A model generated the notes under the pieces. It saw nothing but the letters and a program-made list of their open reading frames with translations, ran no database searches and was not told the origin of the DNA. 64,000 nucleotides of DNA from Siphonodentalium dalli (taxonomy: Eukaryota; Mollusca; Scaphopoda; Gadilida; Siphonodentaliidae): assembly GCA_032622095.1 (NCBI GenBank), contig CP136068.1, positions 130,023,989-130,087,988 on the forward strand. The letters run 5' to 3'. Positions 49,018 through 61,062 of the stretch are shown in pieces (positions within the stretch are counted from its first letter, which is position 1; the number at the start of each line of letters is the position of its first letter). The position numbers were made by a program, and so were the translations under genes.

Positions 49018-49335
49018 GACGCTCAAAATAAACCTACGCCCAATTTGATCAACGACGCTCAAATATATAGTACTATAGCACTATGACGCTCAAAATACAC
49101 TTACGCCCAATATTAACTACGACGCTCAAAATATACTTACGCTCAATTTTAACAACGACGCTCAAATATATAGTACTATAGCACTATGACGCTCAAAACA
49201 TACTTACGACCAATTTTAACAACGACACTCAAAATATACTTAATAACAATTTTAACAAAAAAGCTCAAATACATAGTACTATAGCACTATGACGCTCAAA
49301 ATACACTTACGCCCAATTTTATCAACAACGTAAAC
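49018..49335. repeat. Compound tandem repeat with gacgctcaaaatacacttac
   Basis: A roughly 38-bp word (gacgctcaaaatatacttacgcccaattttaacaac in variants) alternates with ctcaaatatatagtactata plus gcactat, giving a higher-order period near 110 bp and about three higher-order units. 49336-49604 is unassigned. Confidence 0.85.
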
Positions 49336-49604
49336 GAGACGTCATATCTTCTAATACAAACCTAGAAATTAAACGAAAAGCATATTTCAATTGCATGCAC
49401 GCATTGCCGTTTACTAAAGAATTAATTTCTTTGCTCAAACAATCACTTCATAATATTCTTTGTCAATGATGGGCATCCACCGAAACATGCTTTTGGTATC
49501 CGTTTCCTTTGGTGGTGTCTAACGTTTTAAAAGAATAAGTGCGCTTGTAAGATCCCATACGTTTAACATTTCCGTTTTTTTTCGGTACATAACTTATACC
49601 ACTC

Positions 49605-50312
49605 TAACAGTTCAGGCAATACGCACAAGCTTGACTACCAAGAGATATCTTATCGGGGTCCACGATATGATGGCTCTTGGTATACAATCGCGACCACGGG
49701 AGGCACGTGATGTTCGATTGAATATCAGAATGTTGGGTATCATATAATACCATATCCCATAATATGTCAAATATAGCGAAATATCGAAATATAAAATAAA
49801 ACGAAAAAGCGAAATAGGAAAATACATCGAAAATCGAAATAGGAAAATACAGCGAAATAGCGAAATAGAACGAAAACTCGAAATAGGAACATACAGCGAA
49901 ATAGCGAAATAGGGAGAAATATAGAACGAAATATATAAATATGAAATTATTTTTATAAACGAAATAACGGAGATATTTGAAAAGGTGTCTTTGACGAAAT
50001 AACGGACATATTTGGAGAAGTGTTTTAAAGAGCGTACCCCAAACCTCCCCAAACCCACCCACCCAAGGGAAGAATTTGACTTATATTTCTCCAAAGTTGA
50101 TCTATTTTGGTGTTGCAATTTCTCATACAAATCGCCGTCATTTCGTCAAAAAAATTCTTTATAGAGTTATTACCCTTCAGATTAAATATGATATTCAATC
50201 GAAAGCACGCGTGCCTCTCGTGGTCGCGATTGTATACCAAGAGCCATCATATCGTGGACCCCGATAAGATATCTCTTGGTAGTCAAGCTTGTGCGTATTA
50301 GGTGAACAGTTA
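49605..50312. mobile_element. 708-bp TIR element, possibly TA-flanked
   Basis: Inverted ends of about 115 bp: left aatacgcacaagcttgacta and ccaagagatatcttatcggg, right their reverse complement ending cttgtgcgtatt. Outside this the similarity continues weakly to TAAC[A/T]GTTCA at both edges, compatible with a TA target duplication (Tc1/mariner style), though this is uncertain. The interior is an AT-rich cgaaatagcgaaatag short repeat. The Phe/Tyr-rich minus frames (49604-50130) are translations of that repeat. Confidence 0.8.
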
Positions 50313-51805
50313 TGTCGCCGATATATAATTTAATATATAAAACATGAGTGTCCAAAACACAGCAAATGTCATGCTTGGTACAAACAACACTTCTTTCAAG
50401 CGATGCATTTGTACCAAATATACACCTAAATGTGGCGACATGCATTACCCCGTCAACGTTAGTGGTCTCTGCGCGCAATCGCGCAATTTGATATTGAAAT
50501 TTACCCTCTGTGCAGACATCCCTCGTTTTGACTGACAATGCCATGATACATATGGCCCATATAGCAAATCTATAATGACCAACAAAACAATTCCGAAGCC
50601 TCGCTATATTGATATTAATATGCTGTCCTAATCACTTACTTGGATTTGTCTTAGTTCTAAAATGCCGTGTAATACAATACAATAGTTTCATCTCATCCAT
50701 AGGGAGAAATGGGCATATACAAAACGATTCCAATTGTATACTAGTCGCATAACAGATCATTGTGGCAAAAATAATAGGAAGCTATAACAAGATGTGTTAT
50801 TTCGTAAGGTGTGTTATTTCGAGTAACAAATACTTTTTTTGATCGGGGGTATGCAACATTTTCGAAACCAAAAAATGTTCCATCTCAATATTCAACAAAA
50901 AGGTGATTTTTCTTTGGTAAATTTCGCAGAAAGTTCTATCTCCATTGTAACAATACAAGTAATTTTTGTGCATACGAGTTAATAACACAACAATATACGT
51001 TGATAAACTTGAAGATACGTTTAAGATCACGAAAGATATATATGAATATGTGCACACTTTCAAAATCGGGCAAACCCTTGAACAGTTTCTCACCAGAAAT
51101 AGCATAGTAGCATGCATAATTTACTCTGCTGAGGTCACACAGACAGGACCACACATGATGAATCATTGTGACAAGTGGAATTCTGCAGTAGTGCTATTCT
51201 ATAAATAATGTGAATATGTTCAATGGTTTGTCCAGTTTCGAAAGTGTGCACATATCAATATGTATCTGTGGTGATCTTATTCCTATCTATGCGGGAGATA
51301 CACCAAATTAAAGGTGCGAATATGGTCTAAAGAACTGGGTATGTGTCATTATCTTATGTACAGGGGATATTGATGAATTTTGATCCTAAGTCAGTCTATG
51401 CTCAATATAGGTCCGATAGATATAAACCTTGTATTAAGGTATATACTCATGGTAGTTCTCGTAATGTTCGTTAAGTGTGCTGAGATGTACCTGAGAACAC
51501 TGGTGAGAACTCCATGGACACTTCTGATCCATTGCACTATTGATTACTTAATATATGATTGAACATTAGTGCTTGTATTCCTAGATTAGCCTAATGTTCG
51601 GTAAGTGGACCCACAGCCCAAATTAAGCAAATTAGCTTTGTACCAGAACACTAATATATATTTTCTCCGTCCACTAATATACGTGTTCCTACTAATGTTC
51701 ATATGGTCTCCGATCACTCACATAGGTATTTCCATTAATGTTCACATGTCGATTCGATCATCTATATTAGTGTTCATAGTATTTTTGAGCACTAATATAA
51801 TGTAC
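50313..51805. other. Unassigned region
   Basis: A plus frame at 50966-51208 (80 codons) has fairly protein-like composition (VDKLEDTFKITKDIYEYVH) but no family is recognised. At 51640-51780 the word actaatgttcatatg recurs several times. The minus frame at 50182-50544 spans the TIR element's right arm and is not a gene. Confidence 0.3.
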
Positions 51806-52744
51806 TAGCAGGGTTACCCGACGTTGCCCAGTGTCAGAGTTAATAAATCCCCCCCCCCGCTCAAACTTATCACATGATTCCGTTACTGAGTATTTCTCGT
51901 ACGAAGTTTCACCATTTTCGATACGCCTTCGTAACGGCATGTACATGTAATTAATTATTGCATGGCAGGAAAAATATACCACAATACATCGACTTAGACA
52001 TAATCAGCGCTAATTACAACATATGTCGTAAATGGGTAGCCTTCGGCAAATTTCTAAAACCTGTTAAAACATTATACAATGGAGTCTCGTTGTGTCATAG
52101 TTATTATCGCAAAAAGCTCATTTATGAATAGTCGCTCGAATTAAGAATATATTGTGTAAAAAGATCCAGATTATCGAAACAAATAATTCATGGGAATATA
52201 TTGTTAGCGGCTTTCTCTACATACATGTATGTGTAATTACGCAATCACCTATGTTGTAACAACGGGTATGGGCTTGGTAACGAAATCACACCAGTTATAA
52301 CCAATCGCGAACTGCATCGAATAAAATATAAAAAGCTACGGTAATTTTGGGTAGGGACGATAGAAAACACTAGAGGAATTCGAATTTGGAAGTTATTGCT
52401 GTCGGACAAGTTTACCCGTCGGGCTGCATGCTATGCGGTCCGGCGGGATCATTATATGCTAGACAGATGTTATGTGTATATATATATATTGTTGCTGCTG
52501 TTACATCTGTTTATCCATGTACAAATTAAAACGACTAATTCCTCAATATTTGTACACGTCTTATAACCCGGAACATCTACATCTTCTACTAAACACGGAA
52601 CACGCTCTACTCAACAGTCTGTGTTTCATTATTATACATATCCCGAAAACCAGAGCTTATTCCCCTTCTAAAGAGGCTCTACTAAATTTCTACAAGATTC
52701 GTTTACAAATACGCTCCTAAACCAGGTTAAAGTGATGTGAAACC
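51806..52744. repeat. Head of the dispersed repeat followed by unrelated DNA
   Basis: gtactagcagggttacccga plus cgttgcccag at 51806 matches the head of the 3.4-kb repeat. The following 900 bp differs until the match resumes at about 52745, so DNA was inserted there or this is a second family with the same head. A C run lies at 51849-51858. Confidence 0.5.
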
Positions 52745-54955
52745 CTCTGCATGCTGTTGATATTTGTTGGGAATAGAGAATACTCTTACTCAAAGTGTTA
52801 CACTTATTCTCATAAATTGTATATTCAAATAGCATCACAAAACATAATTCTTAGGGTCATGGAATATATGTAGTGGCTCACCTTGTCGATTGTCATTTTG
52901 TTTATCGCGATTAATCCGTTCCACCAATAATGAAATATTTATTTATTTAAAACTTCGTATACTTCAGACGTTATAATATCATACATGAACATCATAAACA
53001 CATTAGTTCGCAAAAATAAAAGACGACAATTGGGTTTTACATATAGAGATGTATCTATCAATCTAGTGGGTTGGACTAAGAAATTGAGGACACCTGGCTA
53101 TCATATCTCCATGAAGATACAAATGTTTTAAAGAAATTTCCAGGTGCTCCTCTGTTCATGGTGCTATATATTGGATAAATATTCTCAGTTTAAAAGAAAT
53201 GTTGCTGCGCAAGTATATCAGCTACATGTGTCAGACACAGAGGGAGATTTTGAGTTGTTTATGTCAGTCGATGAGTCTGTTCTAAAAAAATCCGCTGTCG
53301 GGCAGATATACCCTTGCCAGATGTCAGGAGGATCCTGATAAGTCATGTGCTACTGACTGAATTCTCTTTTATATAAGAAAAAAATATATTTGACTGTACA
53401 CTGTGACCACTATTTTTTTAACAGGCCTTCGATACATTTCCATATCTCTCTTTGTGGAAACTGTATTGAATGGAACAGACTCAATTATGCAATCCTCTGA
53501 CGGTTCGAGGTCTCTCAGTTTGCAAGAATATATGTATCTCTTAAATAGACTGATAAATATACATTTAATGCTTCTCCTATGTATTTCGTTTTGCTAGCTC
53601 ATTATGTGAATGCCCTAATTGCCATCCCATATAAATATGACAGTTGAGAAGATATAATTGTTCAAGTGACTTAATTGGGTCAACAATTGTCGAGATTGTG
53701 AAATTTGAACGCCCAAAACTCCTTAAAATGATATGGAGATGACCCGGGTGACTATATATAAATTACATGTATATAGGTTGATATCGGCGAATAGCAATCT
53801 TATCAATGATATTGCATATCCTCTCGCCATCCGTGACCCAAACGACACCAAATGTGATTTAATTCATTGTGTCATTAGAGAAGAACGTGTATGAATTTGG
53901 TGGAAATTAGTGCTAAATATATTTTTATCAGCTTTGGAGCAACTGCCATCCTCATGCATGACTTTAACGGCGCCACTTTTGACATATTTAAACCACGTCT
54001 ATTAGACTCATGGATGCATGATATACTGGAGATGATTATATATAGGTTTGGTGGTAATCAGCAACTAAACAAATTCTTAGAATATTTATGACCACCCCCA
54101 TCTCTCACCCAAACGGCAGCAATTTGGCGTCTTTAAATCACACGATTATATTACTCGTATCAAAGAGAAGAATAATATATCAATTTGGTGGAAATCTGCG
54201 CTGAAAATAGTTTATTAAATCAATTGTTGCTGCCCCCTAACAATGGTTTAAATTACACGATTAGATTCCTCGTACCATGAAGACGAACGGGTATCAATTT
54301 GGTGGAAATTGGCGCTAAAATTATTGTGTATCAATTTTGGTGCCCCTCTCCCTTTCAGTGCACCCCTGACTCGAATGAGGCCACATTTGACATATTTAAG
54401 CCACACCGTTAGACTCCCCATACCATGGGGATGATTTTGTATAAGTGTTGTGGCAATCGGCGACTAAACCCATTCTTATCAAATTTATTGCCCACCCCCA
54501 CCCAATATCTCATCCAAACGACAACAATTTGGCGTTGTTAAATCGCACAATTAGATTCCTTGTATCATGAAGAAGAATATATATCAATTTGGTGGAAATC
54601 GGAGCTAAAATTAGTTTTATCAATTTTGGTGACCCTCTCCCCTTCCGTGCATCCACCGACTCGAACGACGCCACTTTGGACATATTTAAATCACACCATT
54701 AGATTCTTCATATCATGAGGATGTTTATATATAAGTTTCGTGGCAAACGGCGACAAAAAAAATTCTGCCACTCCTCCATTTCTGCCCCTGACAACAACGG
54801 CGTCACGTTAGAAAATTCTAACCCCCACCATTTCTCGTAAAAAAGTTACCCCTAGTAGACCCCTTTGGTATCATCTAGATGGATCCCTGTGAATTTCTAT
54901 AGAACACGGACAGACAGACAGACATTCGCAAATATTGATATAGATACTAGTGTTA
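52745..54955 (+). mobile_element. Dispersed 2.7-kb repeat, copy B
   Basis: It aligns with 3440-6165: ttgatatttgttgggaatag, gattaatccgttccaccaat, gatgagtctgttctaaaa and the about 130-bp ggtggcaatcggcgac blocks, ending gacagacagacattcgcaaa plus tatagat. Several indels differ from copy A; one aligned frame (53144-53338) shares FELFMSVDESVLK with copy A (3828-4013), but the remainder is not conserved. Confidence 0.7.
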
Positions 54956-56090
54956 TTCGATCATCAAAATGAATTTTCTTTTTCGTCAGTATGTTGTTCA
55001 CCAAAAATCTGACAATCCTATGTTTTCAAATTCAAGTGAGTATTAGGTGATAATGATACGTTTCACCAACTGCTCAAAGATGGTCACAAAAATAAAAACC
55101 CAATGGTAAATTAATGCACACATGTACATGCAACGCGCGTACTACTAATATAATCACTTAAATTACTTGCAATCAATTGATGGCATTTGTATCCAGGTTT
55201 CTTTAAAAAAATTAATCCAGTATAAAATTCAGCTCACGTAATAATAATAGCTGGCATTTATAAATTGTATTCCAAATCAATATTTTTGGTGTACGTAATA
55301 CGCTTTGAATGGAGTACAATTTATATTATCACCATGCACTTCTCTGTCCAGTTAACTGTTTTCGAATGGAACGTGGTAAAATGCATCTAAGATATACAAA
55401 ACAATGATGTGATGATCAAATGTACTTACCTGTCCAAAGATTGTGATAATATAAGGTTCAAAATATAGCCATTTTGCAAATTAAAGATTATTCTAGCTTC
55501 CAAGGTTTCACATGCCTGTTTTAAACATAGTGACAACTTTATATCTGAATTATCTTGGCACGTCCTTGGAAGATATGGAGTTGTGTTTGATACATGCAGT
55601 TATACACTTCTGAACAAAGACATTCAAGTGAAATGGCACAATTCAGTCACAAGACCCCTCCTATGATACAGGCTAGCCCCCTATGTTACAGGCCAGCGTT
55701 TATCAACCCATGCAAATTCAGCTGGGTTTACACATCAAATCAGCATCATGTTCATACAATCTCTAAGATATTTGTTGTGATACCACTATGATTCCCCTAA
55801 GATTCATTAATGTGCAACATTTTGCTGAGTGGCGAACGGATTCGAAATCAGTGACAATTTTGCCATAACAAAACAGAAGTTCCAATAATTCCTTTTATTC
55901 TCCATCCAGGCCTAGGAGATATATGGTAATGGCTACTTCATCGGATTAACATGTTAAATACGGGGTATACCTTAGTCCCACCTGGGACTGGCCCATCTCT
56001 AGTTTTGAAATAATAACCTTTTTCGGACATTCAGTTTCCCCGATTCCAGAGTTCCGATGAATAAAAATGGCACCGTTTTTGGCTCAACAT
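54956..56090. other. Unassigned region
   Basis: No frames with recognisable motifs. The 65-codon plus frame at 55594 has none. Confidence 0.3.
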
Positions 56091-57130
56091 GACAAAGTCA
56101 AGCTTGAGCTATTGCCGTGGGTTGCCGTCTGTCGTCCGCCCGTCTGTGCGTCTTGCCATGCGTCCGTCCATCAACAGTTTCCGTAAGCACACCCCACAAG
56201 TCACATCTCTCATCCGATCATCGCCAAACTTCATACTGATGTTCGGGGTGACCTCTAGATGGGAACGTCGATGTTTGCGAAATTCTTTAAAAAACATGGC
56301 CACCAGCAGCCATCTTGTATTTCAGATTTGAATCCATCGGCACATCCTGCAGCCCGCATTTATTTGATAATTGTTTCGAAAATATGCAGGCATATTTATG
56401 ATCACCTCTAAATCGGGGATCACAAATTTGAACAATTTTCGATAAAAAACATGGCCGCCGACAGCCATTTTGGATTTTACTCTTTGCATAACTAAATCCT
56501 TTGGCACATCCTACACAACACCTCTCATCCGATCATCACAAAACTTCATATGGATCTAGATGGGAACCATCAATTTTGTAGGAACTTCGTTGAAAGTAAT
56601 TTTGGATTTCAAATTGATTCCATCGGCACACCCTGCTGCCCGCATTTGTTGGTGAATTGTTTTGAAAATTTACTGTCACGTTCCGGATCACCTCCAAATG
56701 GCAGCTATCGATTTTGAACAATTTGCGATGGAAAATTTGGCCGCTGGAAGCCATCTTGGATTCTACACGTTGTATGACTAAATCCGTTGGCACGCCCTAC
56801 ATACCACATCCCACATCCTATCGCTACCAAACTTCATATGGATCTTTTGACTTACCACTGGATGGGAGCCATCACATTTTTCAGAATTTGGTTGCAAAAT
56901 ATGGGCGCCAGCGATATCTTGGATTCTTACTTTTTGTATAACCAGAATGATGACATCCCTCTTCCGATCGTCACTAAACTGAATATGGATCTTCGGGCTG
57001 ACCAATAGGTGGTAGTGATCAGTTTTTCTCAAAATTTTGGTATGGATCTTCGGGGTGACCATTGAATGGGCGACATAAAACATTTCTGAATTTTGTTGAA
57101 AACGGCATCTTGGATTTGAATTTATATATA
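56091..57130. repeat. Dispersed repeat of about 210-bp units (gccatcttggatttgaat type)
   Basis: It starts with ccgtctgtcgtccgcccgtc. Successive degenerate units then follow with catccgatcatcgccaaact, tcatatggatct, ggtgacctctagatggga, aacatggccgcc, gccatcttggatttgaatcc and atcggcacaccctgc. Related units lie at 57.63-57.85 kb and, more loosely, 45.2-45.7 kb. The many frames on both strands are repeat translations. Confidence 0.8.
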
Positions 57131-57338
57131 TAAATCTTCATGTTGACATCAAGCATTATATTTATGCATTTAAACTTTCTACATGTATTCCTAATCGATC
57201 CATTGACTGTAACACATGGAATTATCCACTCTAGAAGTTGGGCTACAGTGGCATTGACACTTTCATTATATCCGAGTAGCGAATTTTTGTTAGGTGTATT
57301 TTGCAGCGTGGTTTTAACAAACTATGTATATTTTCCAG
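57131..57338. other. Unassigned spacer; intron if the exon call is right
   Basis: It contains the shared flank cattgacactttcattatat at about 57254. The last bases (tgtatattttccag) form a pyrimidine-rich acceptor. Confidence 0.35.
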
Positions 57339-57372
57339 ATGGATCGCGGCAAGAAATCAAAGGCAAAATCAG
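57339..57372 (+). CDS. Candidate 34-bp micro-exon, Lys-rich
   Basis: It is bounded by tattttccag and |gtgagt, both strong. It reads MDRGKKSKAKS plus one base (phase 1). The preceding candidate exon ends in phase 0, so joining gives STPAS-MDRGKKSKAKS. It could instead be the first coding exon of a separate gene, since it begins with ATG. No downstream exon is identified. Confidence 0.4.
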
Positions 57373-58670
57373 GTGAGTAGAAACCTTAGTGACTTTGTCA
57401 CCTCACACAGTAACACAATGGAGGTGCCATCTGCTGGCCACTGAAATAATGTTAATAGTGAACAAGGATGTAAATAATATATTAAATCATATACGTTGGT
57501 CAGATTCTTTATTCTCACGGAAAAACTATATTCATAATCTTTCGCACCACCCATATGTACCTGCTTATGAAAGCTGTGGAAAGCTGCTATTTTATATCCG
57601 CTTGCCCAAAGTCAATCAACAATTTCATTAGGCACGCCCTACACGCCACATGGCCCACACTCCTCATCCGATCGTCACCAAGCTTAATATGGAATCGGGG
57701 TGACCTCCAGATGATGGAGCAATTCAATAACTAACATGACTACTAGCCGCCGTCTTTGATTTCAACTTTGAATCCATCGGTACACCCTGCGGCCTACATT
57801 TATTTAGGATCTAGATGGGAGCTATCATATTCATCCTGTATTTAAAATAGCCAAGTCTGCTCGTACCCATTCAAGCTCATATTTTGGGATAGCGAAATGC
57901 TATTTTAAGTCCGAGACGTCATGCATATGTATTCTATAACTCGTTATACACCAGACCTCGTGGCGGTAATTGTCGTCTATTCGACTAGTTTTTACCCAAC
58001 AAATCAATACATGATCGATGTTATATATATCGGAAAGAGTGACCCCGTAGGGTCATAATGATATATAATAATCTAACTTTCATGCTAAATTATGCATATA
58101 ATATTCCGGTTTATTAGAAGTAACATCGATATGTTTACGTCTAAACTGAAAGCCGAAGTGTTACGAAGTGTAATCGGCAACGTTCGGGAGCTAATAGGTG
58201 TGCCCATGCACCCCTTGAGACTTAACTTTACCTCACTCATTGTGTTGCTTGTTATGTTCTTCAACGTTTAAGCAATGTTAACAAGAAAAAAAGTGGCCGT
58301 GTAGACTCCAGACAAGATGGCGGCCATCATTGCGCCGGTTTTCAGACTAGGCCCTAAGTCAGTTTGATGCAAATTATAGCGGGCAGCTCTAGTAAGATGT
58401 ATACACATTGTATATTTTCGTGAAGCTAAGCCATAATGACACTTGTATAGGTCAAAATTGAAACTACCCATCCAAGATGTCTGCCAAAATGGCTACCGGA
58501 AGTTGAAAAATGACGTTTTTTCACTTATATCTTCTAGATCAGTTTATGCTGTTTCGAAAAAATAAACTTTTCACCAAATTTGGTTGCCATTTTGGAAGCC
58601 ATCGTGAGCAATTTGGTCTATAAACACTGTAGTGTGACACCATTAAGATAGACCAAAACAATAAGCACCT
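57373..58670. other. Unassigned, with further repeat units
   Basis: 57.63-57.85 kb is another unit of the catccgatcgtcaccaagct / ggtgacctccagatg repeat. 58.3-58.6 kb has catccaagatgtctgccaaa and ttttggaagccatcgtgag, loosely of the same kind. gaccccgtagggtc at about 58041 is a small palindrome. Confidence 0.45.
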
Positions 58671-60185
58671 ATAATAACCAAAGATAATTACATTTTACTT
58701 GAAAAAAAGGGCCCAAACATGAAAAGTGACCTTTTGCCGATATTTATGTCAAGTTTGGGAGAGAAAAATCCAATATTTATGGTGACAATAGTAACAATTA
58801 ACGACGGTGCAACTGACATTCAATGTATAGAAGGCAGAATAGCCAATTGTATACACCAACCACAACTTATAAGCGAATGCAGGGCCCGCTGGGTCAATAT
58901 CGTTCCAATGAGTTGGAATATTCATAGGTAATGATATGCCTGACTTACATTACAAAGTTCTGTTCATTTCTTGTTGACATATGACTAGAATCCCAATTGG
59001 TAATTTTTGTGAAATGTTATACCGCATTCTGTAAAATCGAATATTTGATGGATCGGAAGGGGCTAGGACCCCAATAATTTCATATTTCATTGTTCCAATG
59101 ATCAATTAATATACAAAATACAAAATAAAGTAACATTTCTCAAACAGTTCCAGACAGCATAAACTGACATAGAAGATATAAGTGAAAGAACGAGTGGGGT
59201 AAATTTAAGTCCGGGGGGGGGGGGGGGTGCAAGGGTACCCATATTAGCTCCCGTACTATATGTCAACAATCGAGTACACCCAAAGTCACCCAAAGCCACA
59301 GAGAGCCATAATTAATAATGCTAGCTCCGAAGAATTACATAATTCTGCAATAATTATTTATATTATATTCCTATAGCAAAGCTAGTATAATACGAAGTAA
59401 CAGTTCTTACGGAACTCATCACACGGGATAAGTGGAGCCTCTTGACTCCGTCAATATTTCCTATTATGAAGTAACACAGTGCAAGCAAAGACGCAGCTAA
59501 TTCAGGCCATAAACACTACAAACCCTTGTTCCGGCTTGTCTAAGTTTACATATAGCGAAGCTATAATAGTCGTTGCGTTATTGTGTTATTTTTGGATGTG
59601 ACATGAATGTATAGTGTAATACATATTTTTAGATATCAATAGATTTAACCTGTCACGTGATTTTTTGTCCATACGTAAACAAGCTGACGAACTGCACTAC
59701 TTCTTGACAAGATGCCCTATATATATGATAAGGTTCCATACTTGACAAACTGCACTACTTCTTGACGATCTTACATAAGTGAACGTGTCATTAGTTTATA
59801 AGCTTTATCTGGGAATTCCCCCTATGTAAAGTGCATCTCTACTTGTATTTATATATTTCATATAACATAACAAGGTTAACTCTCTCCATGCCGTTGTTTA
59901 TATTATATGAAATATATATGTATTATATGAAATATATATTCATATACAATCGGTGCAAATGCTTTTAGATACACCCACTGACAATGGATAAATCAGAGGC
60001 ACAATGATGTTGGGCAAAAACACATGCCAATGGCTTACCTTGAGCTCTACAGAGCTATGTGGGCGGCGCTGTATGGGGGAATATTGTAAAGTACATCAGG
60101 CCAGACCGCGGAAGGGATCATGCACAAAACCTAAGTTAAACCTTGCCATGTTTATGGTAAGGGGGTAACGAACCAAATATCACTC
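58671..60185. other. Unassigned region
   Basis: The 70-codon plus frame at 58719-58931 (NDGATDIQCIEGRIANCIHQ) reads protein-like and ends at a possible donor catag|gtaatg, but no acceptor or family is clear. A run of 15 G lies at 59213-59227. gaactgcactacttcttgac occurs at 59687 and again (caaactgcactacttcttga) at 59744. tatatgaaatatatatgtat is repeated at 59905-59950. Confidence 0.3.
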
Positions 60186-60195
60186 TGCTTGAGGT

Positions 60196-60576
60196 GTGGT
60201 TACATACAAGAGAAGAATAAATTATGGCACCGAGAGAAAAGGGCTGCGGAAAAGGAATTTTCTCGGCTGGAGCAAAGGGCTGTGGATAAGGAATTTGCTC
60301 GGCTGGCGGCCATTGCCGTTTTCTATCAGAGATATGGTTATAATTGGTATACTTATTCAGGACATGTCCACTGTACACGTGCTTCGAGCCCAAGCCAAAG
60401 ATCTCGGTTTGAGGAGGTATTCCTCACTTCGCAAGATTAAGCTGTTCAAGGCGATTTTATCTCTCCGTGCTGCAGAGCGTGTTTCACGTCTGCGGCGGGC
60501 CCAGAAGACAGACCGGTTGCCGGTCATTCGTGGGGATTGGGGCAACCTCCACAAGCGCGGTCAGAGTCGAGATTAA
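60196..60576 (+). CDS. Frame with a SAP/Rho-N-like helix motif; possible element gene remnant
   Basis: This GC-richer frame of 126 codons includes, at residues 60-86, VHVLRAQAKDLGLRRYSS then LRKIKLFKAIL. That fits the L+..AK.LGL+.Y..L+K..L...L pattern of SAP/HeH or Rho N-terminal-like DNA-binding helices, which is frequent in invertebrate mobile-element and viral-like genes. A basic RAAERVSRLRRAQKTDRL follows. A possible acceptor (cttattcag) at about 60359 lies just before. A 37-bp duplication (aaagggctgtggataaggaa type) at 60236-60309 is in an overlapping frame that reads KRAAEKEFSRLEQRAVDKEF. The start is uncertain and no partner genes are recognised. Confidence 0.35.
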   Translation: MVTYKRRINYGTERKGLRKRNFLGWSKGLWIRNLLGWRPLPFSIRDMVIIGILIQDMSTVHVLRAQAKDLGLRRYSSLRKIKLFKAILSLRAAERVSRLRRAQKTDRLPVIRGDWGNLHKRGQSRD

Positions 60577-60801
60577 ACAGATCGGCACATAGGTCACAGC
60601 GTCACTGCACGCGAGAGCGCTCGACATGAGGCACGGTGGCGAAAGGAAGCGCCGATGGGATGTCATGCAGAGCATCGTGCGAGAAGGCCCTGTGGTCATC
60701 AGAAAACAAACTGAGGGAGAGGGGACAATTTGACCTAGATATCCAGGTCCCACACCCGGTGAGGCTCCCGGCTGACGAACCGTGAGTTGGCATGATGAAC
60801 G

Positions 60802-61062
60802 ATGCCAAAGATAAATGCCCGCACGACGAATGAGAGGGCAGCACAGGTCCTCACGACCATATCAGAGGGCGAGTTCATCATAAAGATCAAGTACCTGCGT
60901 GAGCGTAACGATGGTAACTGGGTCGTCGAGGATAACTTCGACCCTGTCAGAACAGAGGGGAAGAAGGGCCAAGGTATTGTTGAAATCACTCGATACACGA
61001 AGCCTGGTGTGTTGAACAGAATCGACCAGGGGTGCTATTCACCAAGCGAGACTATTTTATAA
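60802..61062 (+). CDS. Unrecognised 86-codon frame
   Basis: It reads TTISEGEFIIKIKYLRE and NWVVEDNFDPVRTEGKKGQ with protein-like composition and higher GC than the surroundings. It lies about 230 bp after the SAP-like frame on the same strand. No family is recognised. Its end overlaps (61027-61044) an 18-base identity with the centre of the 63.7-kb palindrome, so its last codons may belong to an element boundary. Confidence 0.3.
   Translation: MPKINARTTNERAAQVLTTISEGEFIIKIKYLRERNDGNWVVEDNFDPVRTEGKKGQGIVEITRYTKPGVLNRIDQGCYSPSETIL

Noticed and set aside
49018-49335. CRISPR-like alternation of short repeats and spacers
   Set aside because: The 'spacers' are themselves repeated, the period is not constant, and the genome is animal.
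49604-50130. 152- and 172-codon Phe/Tyr-rich minus frames that resemble membrane proteins
   Set aside because: They translate the cgaaatag short repeat inside a TIR element and occur in two overlapping frames.
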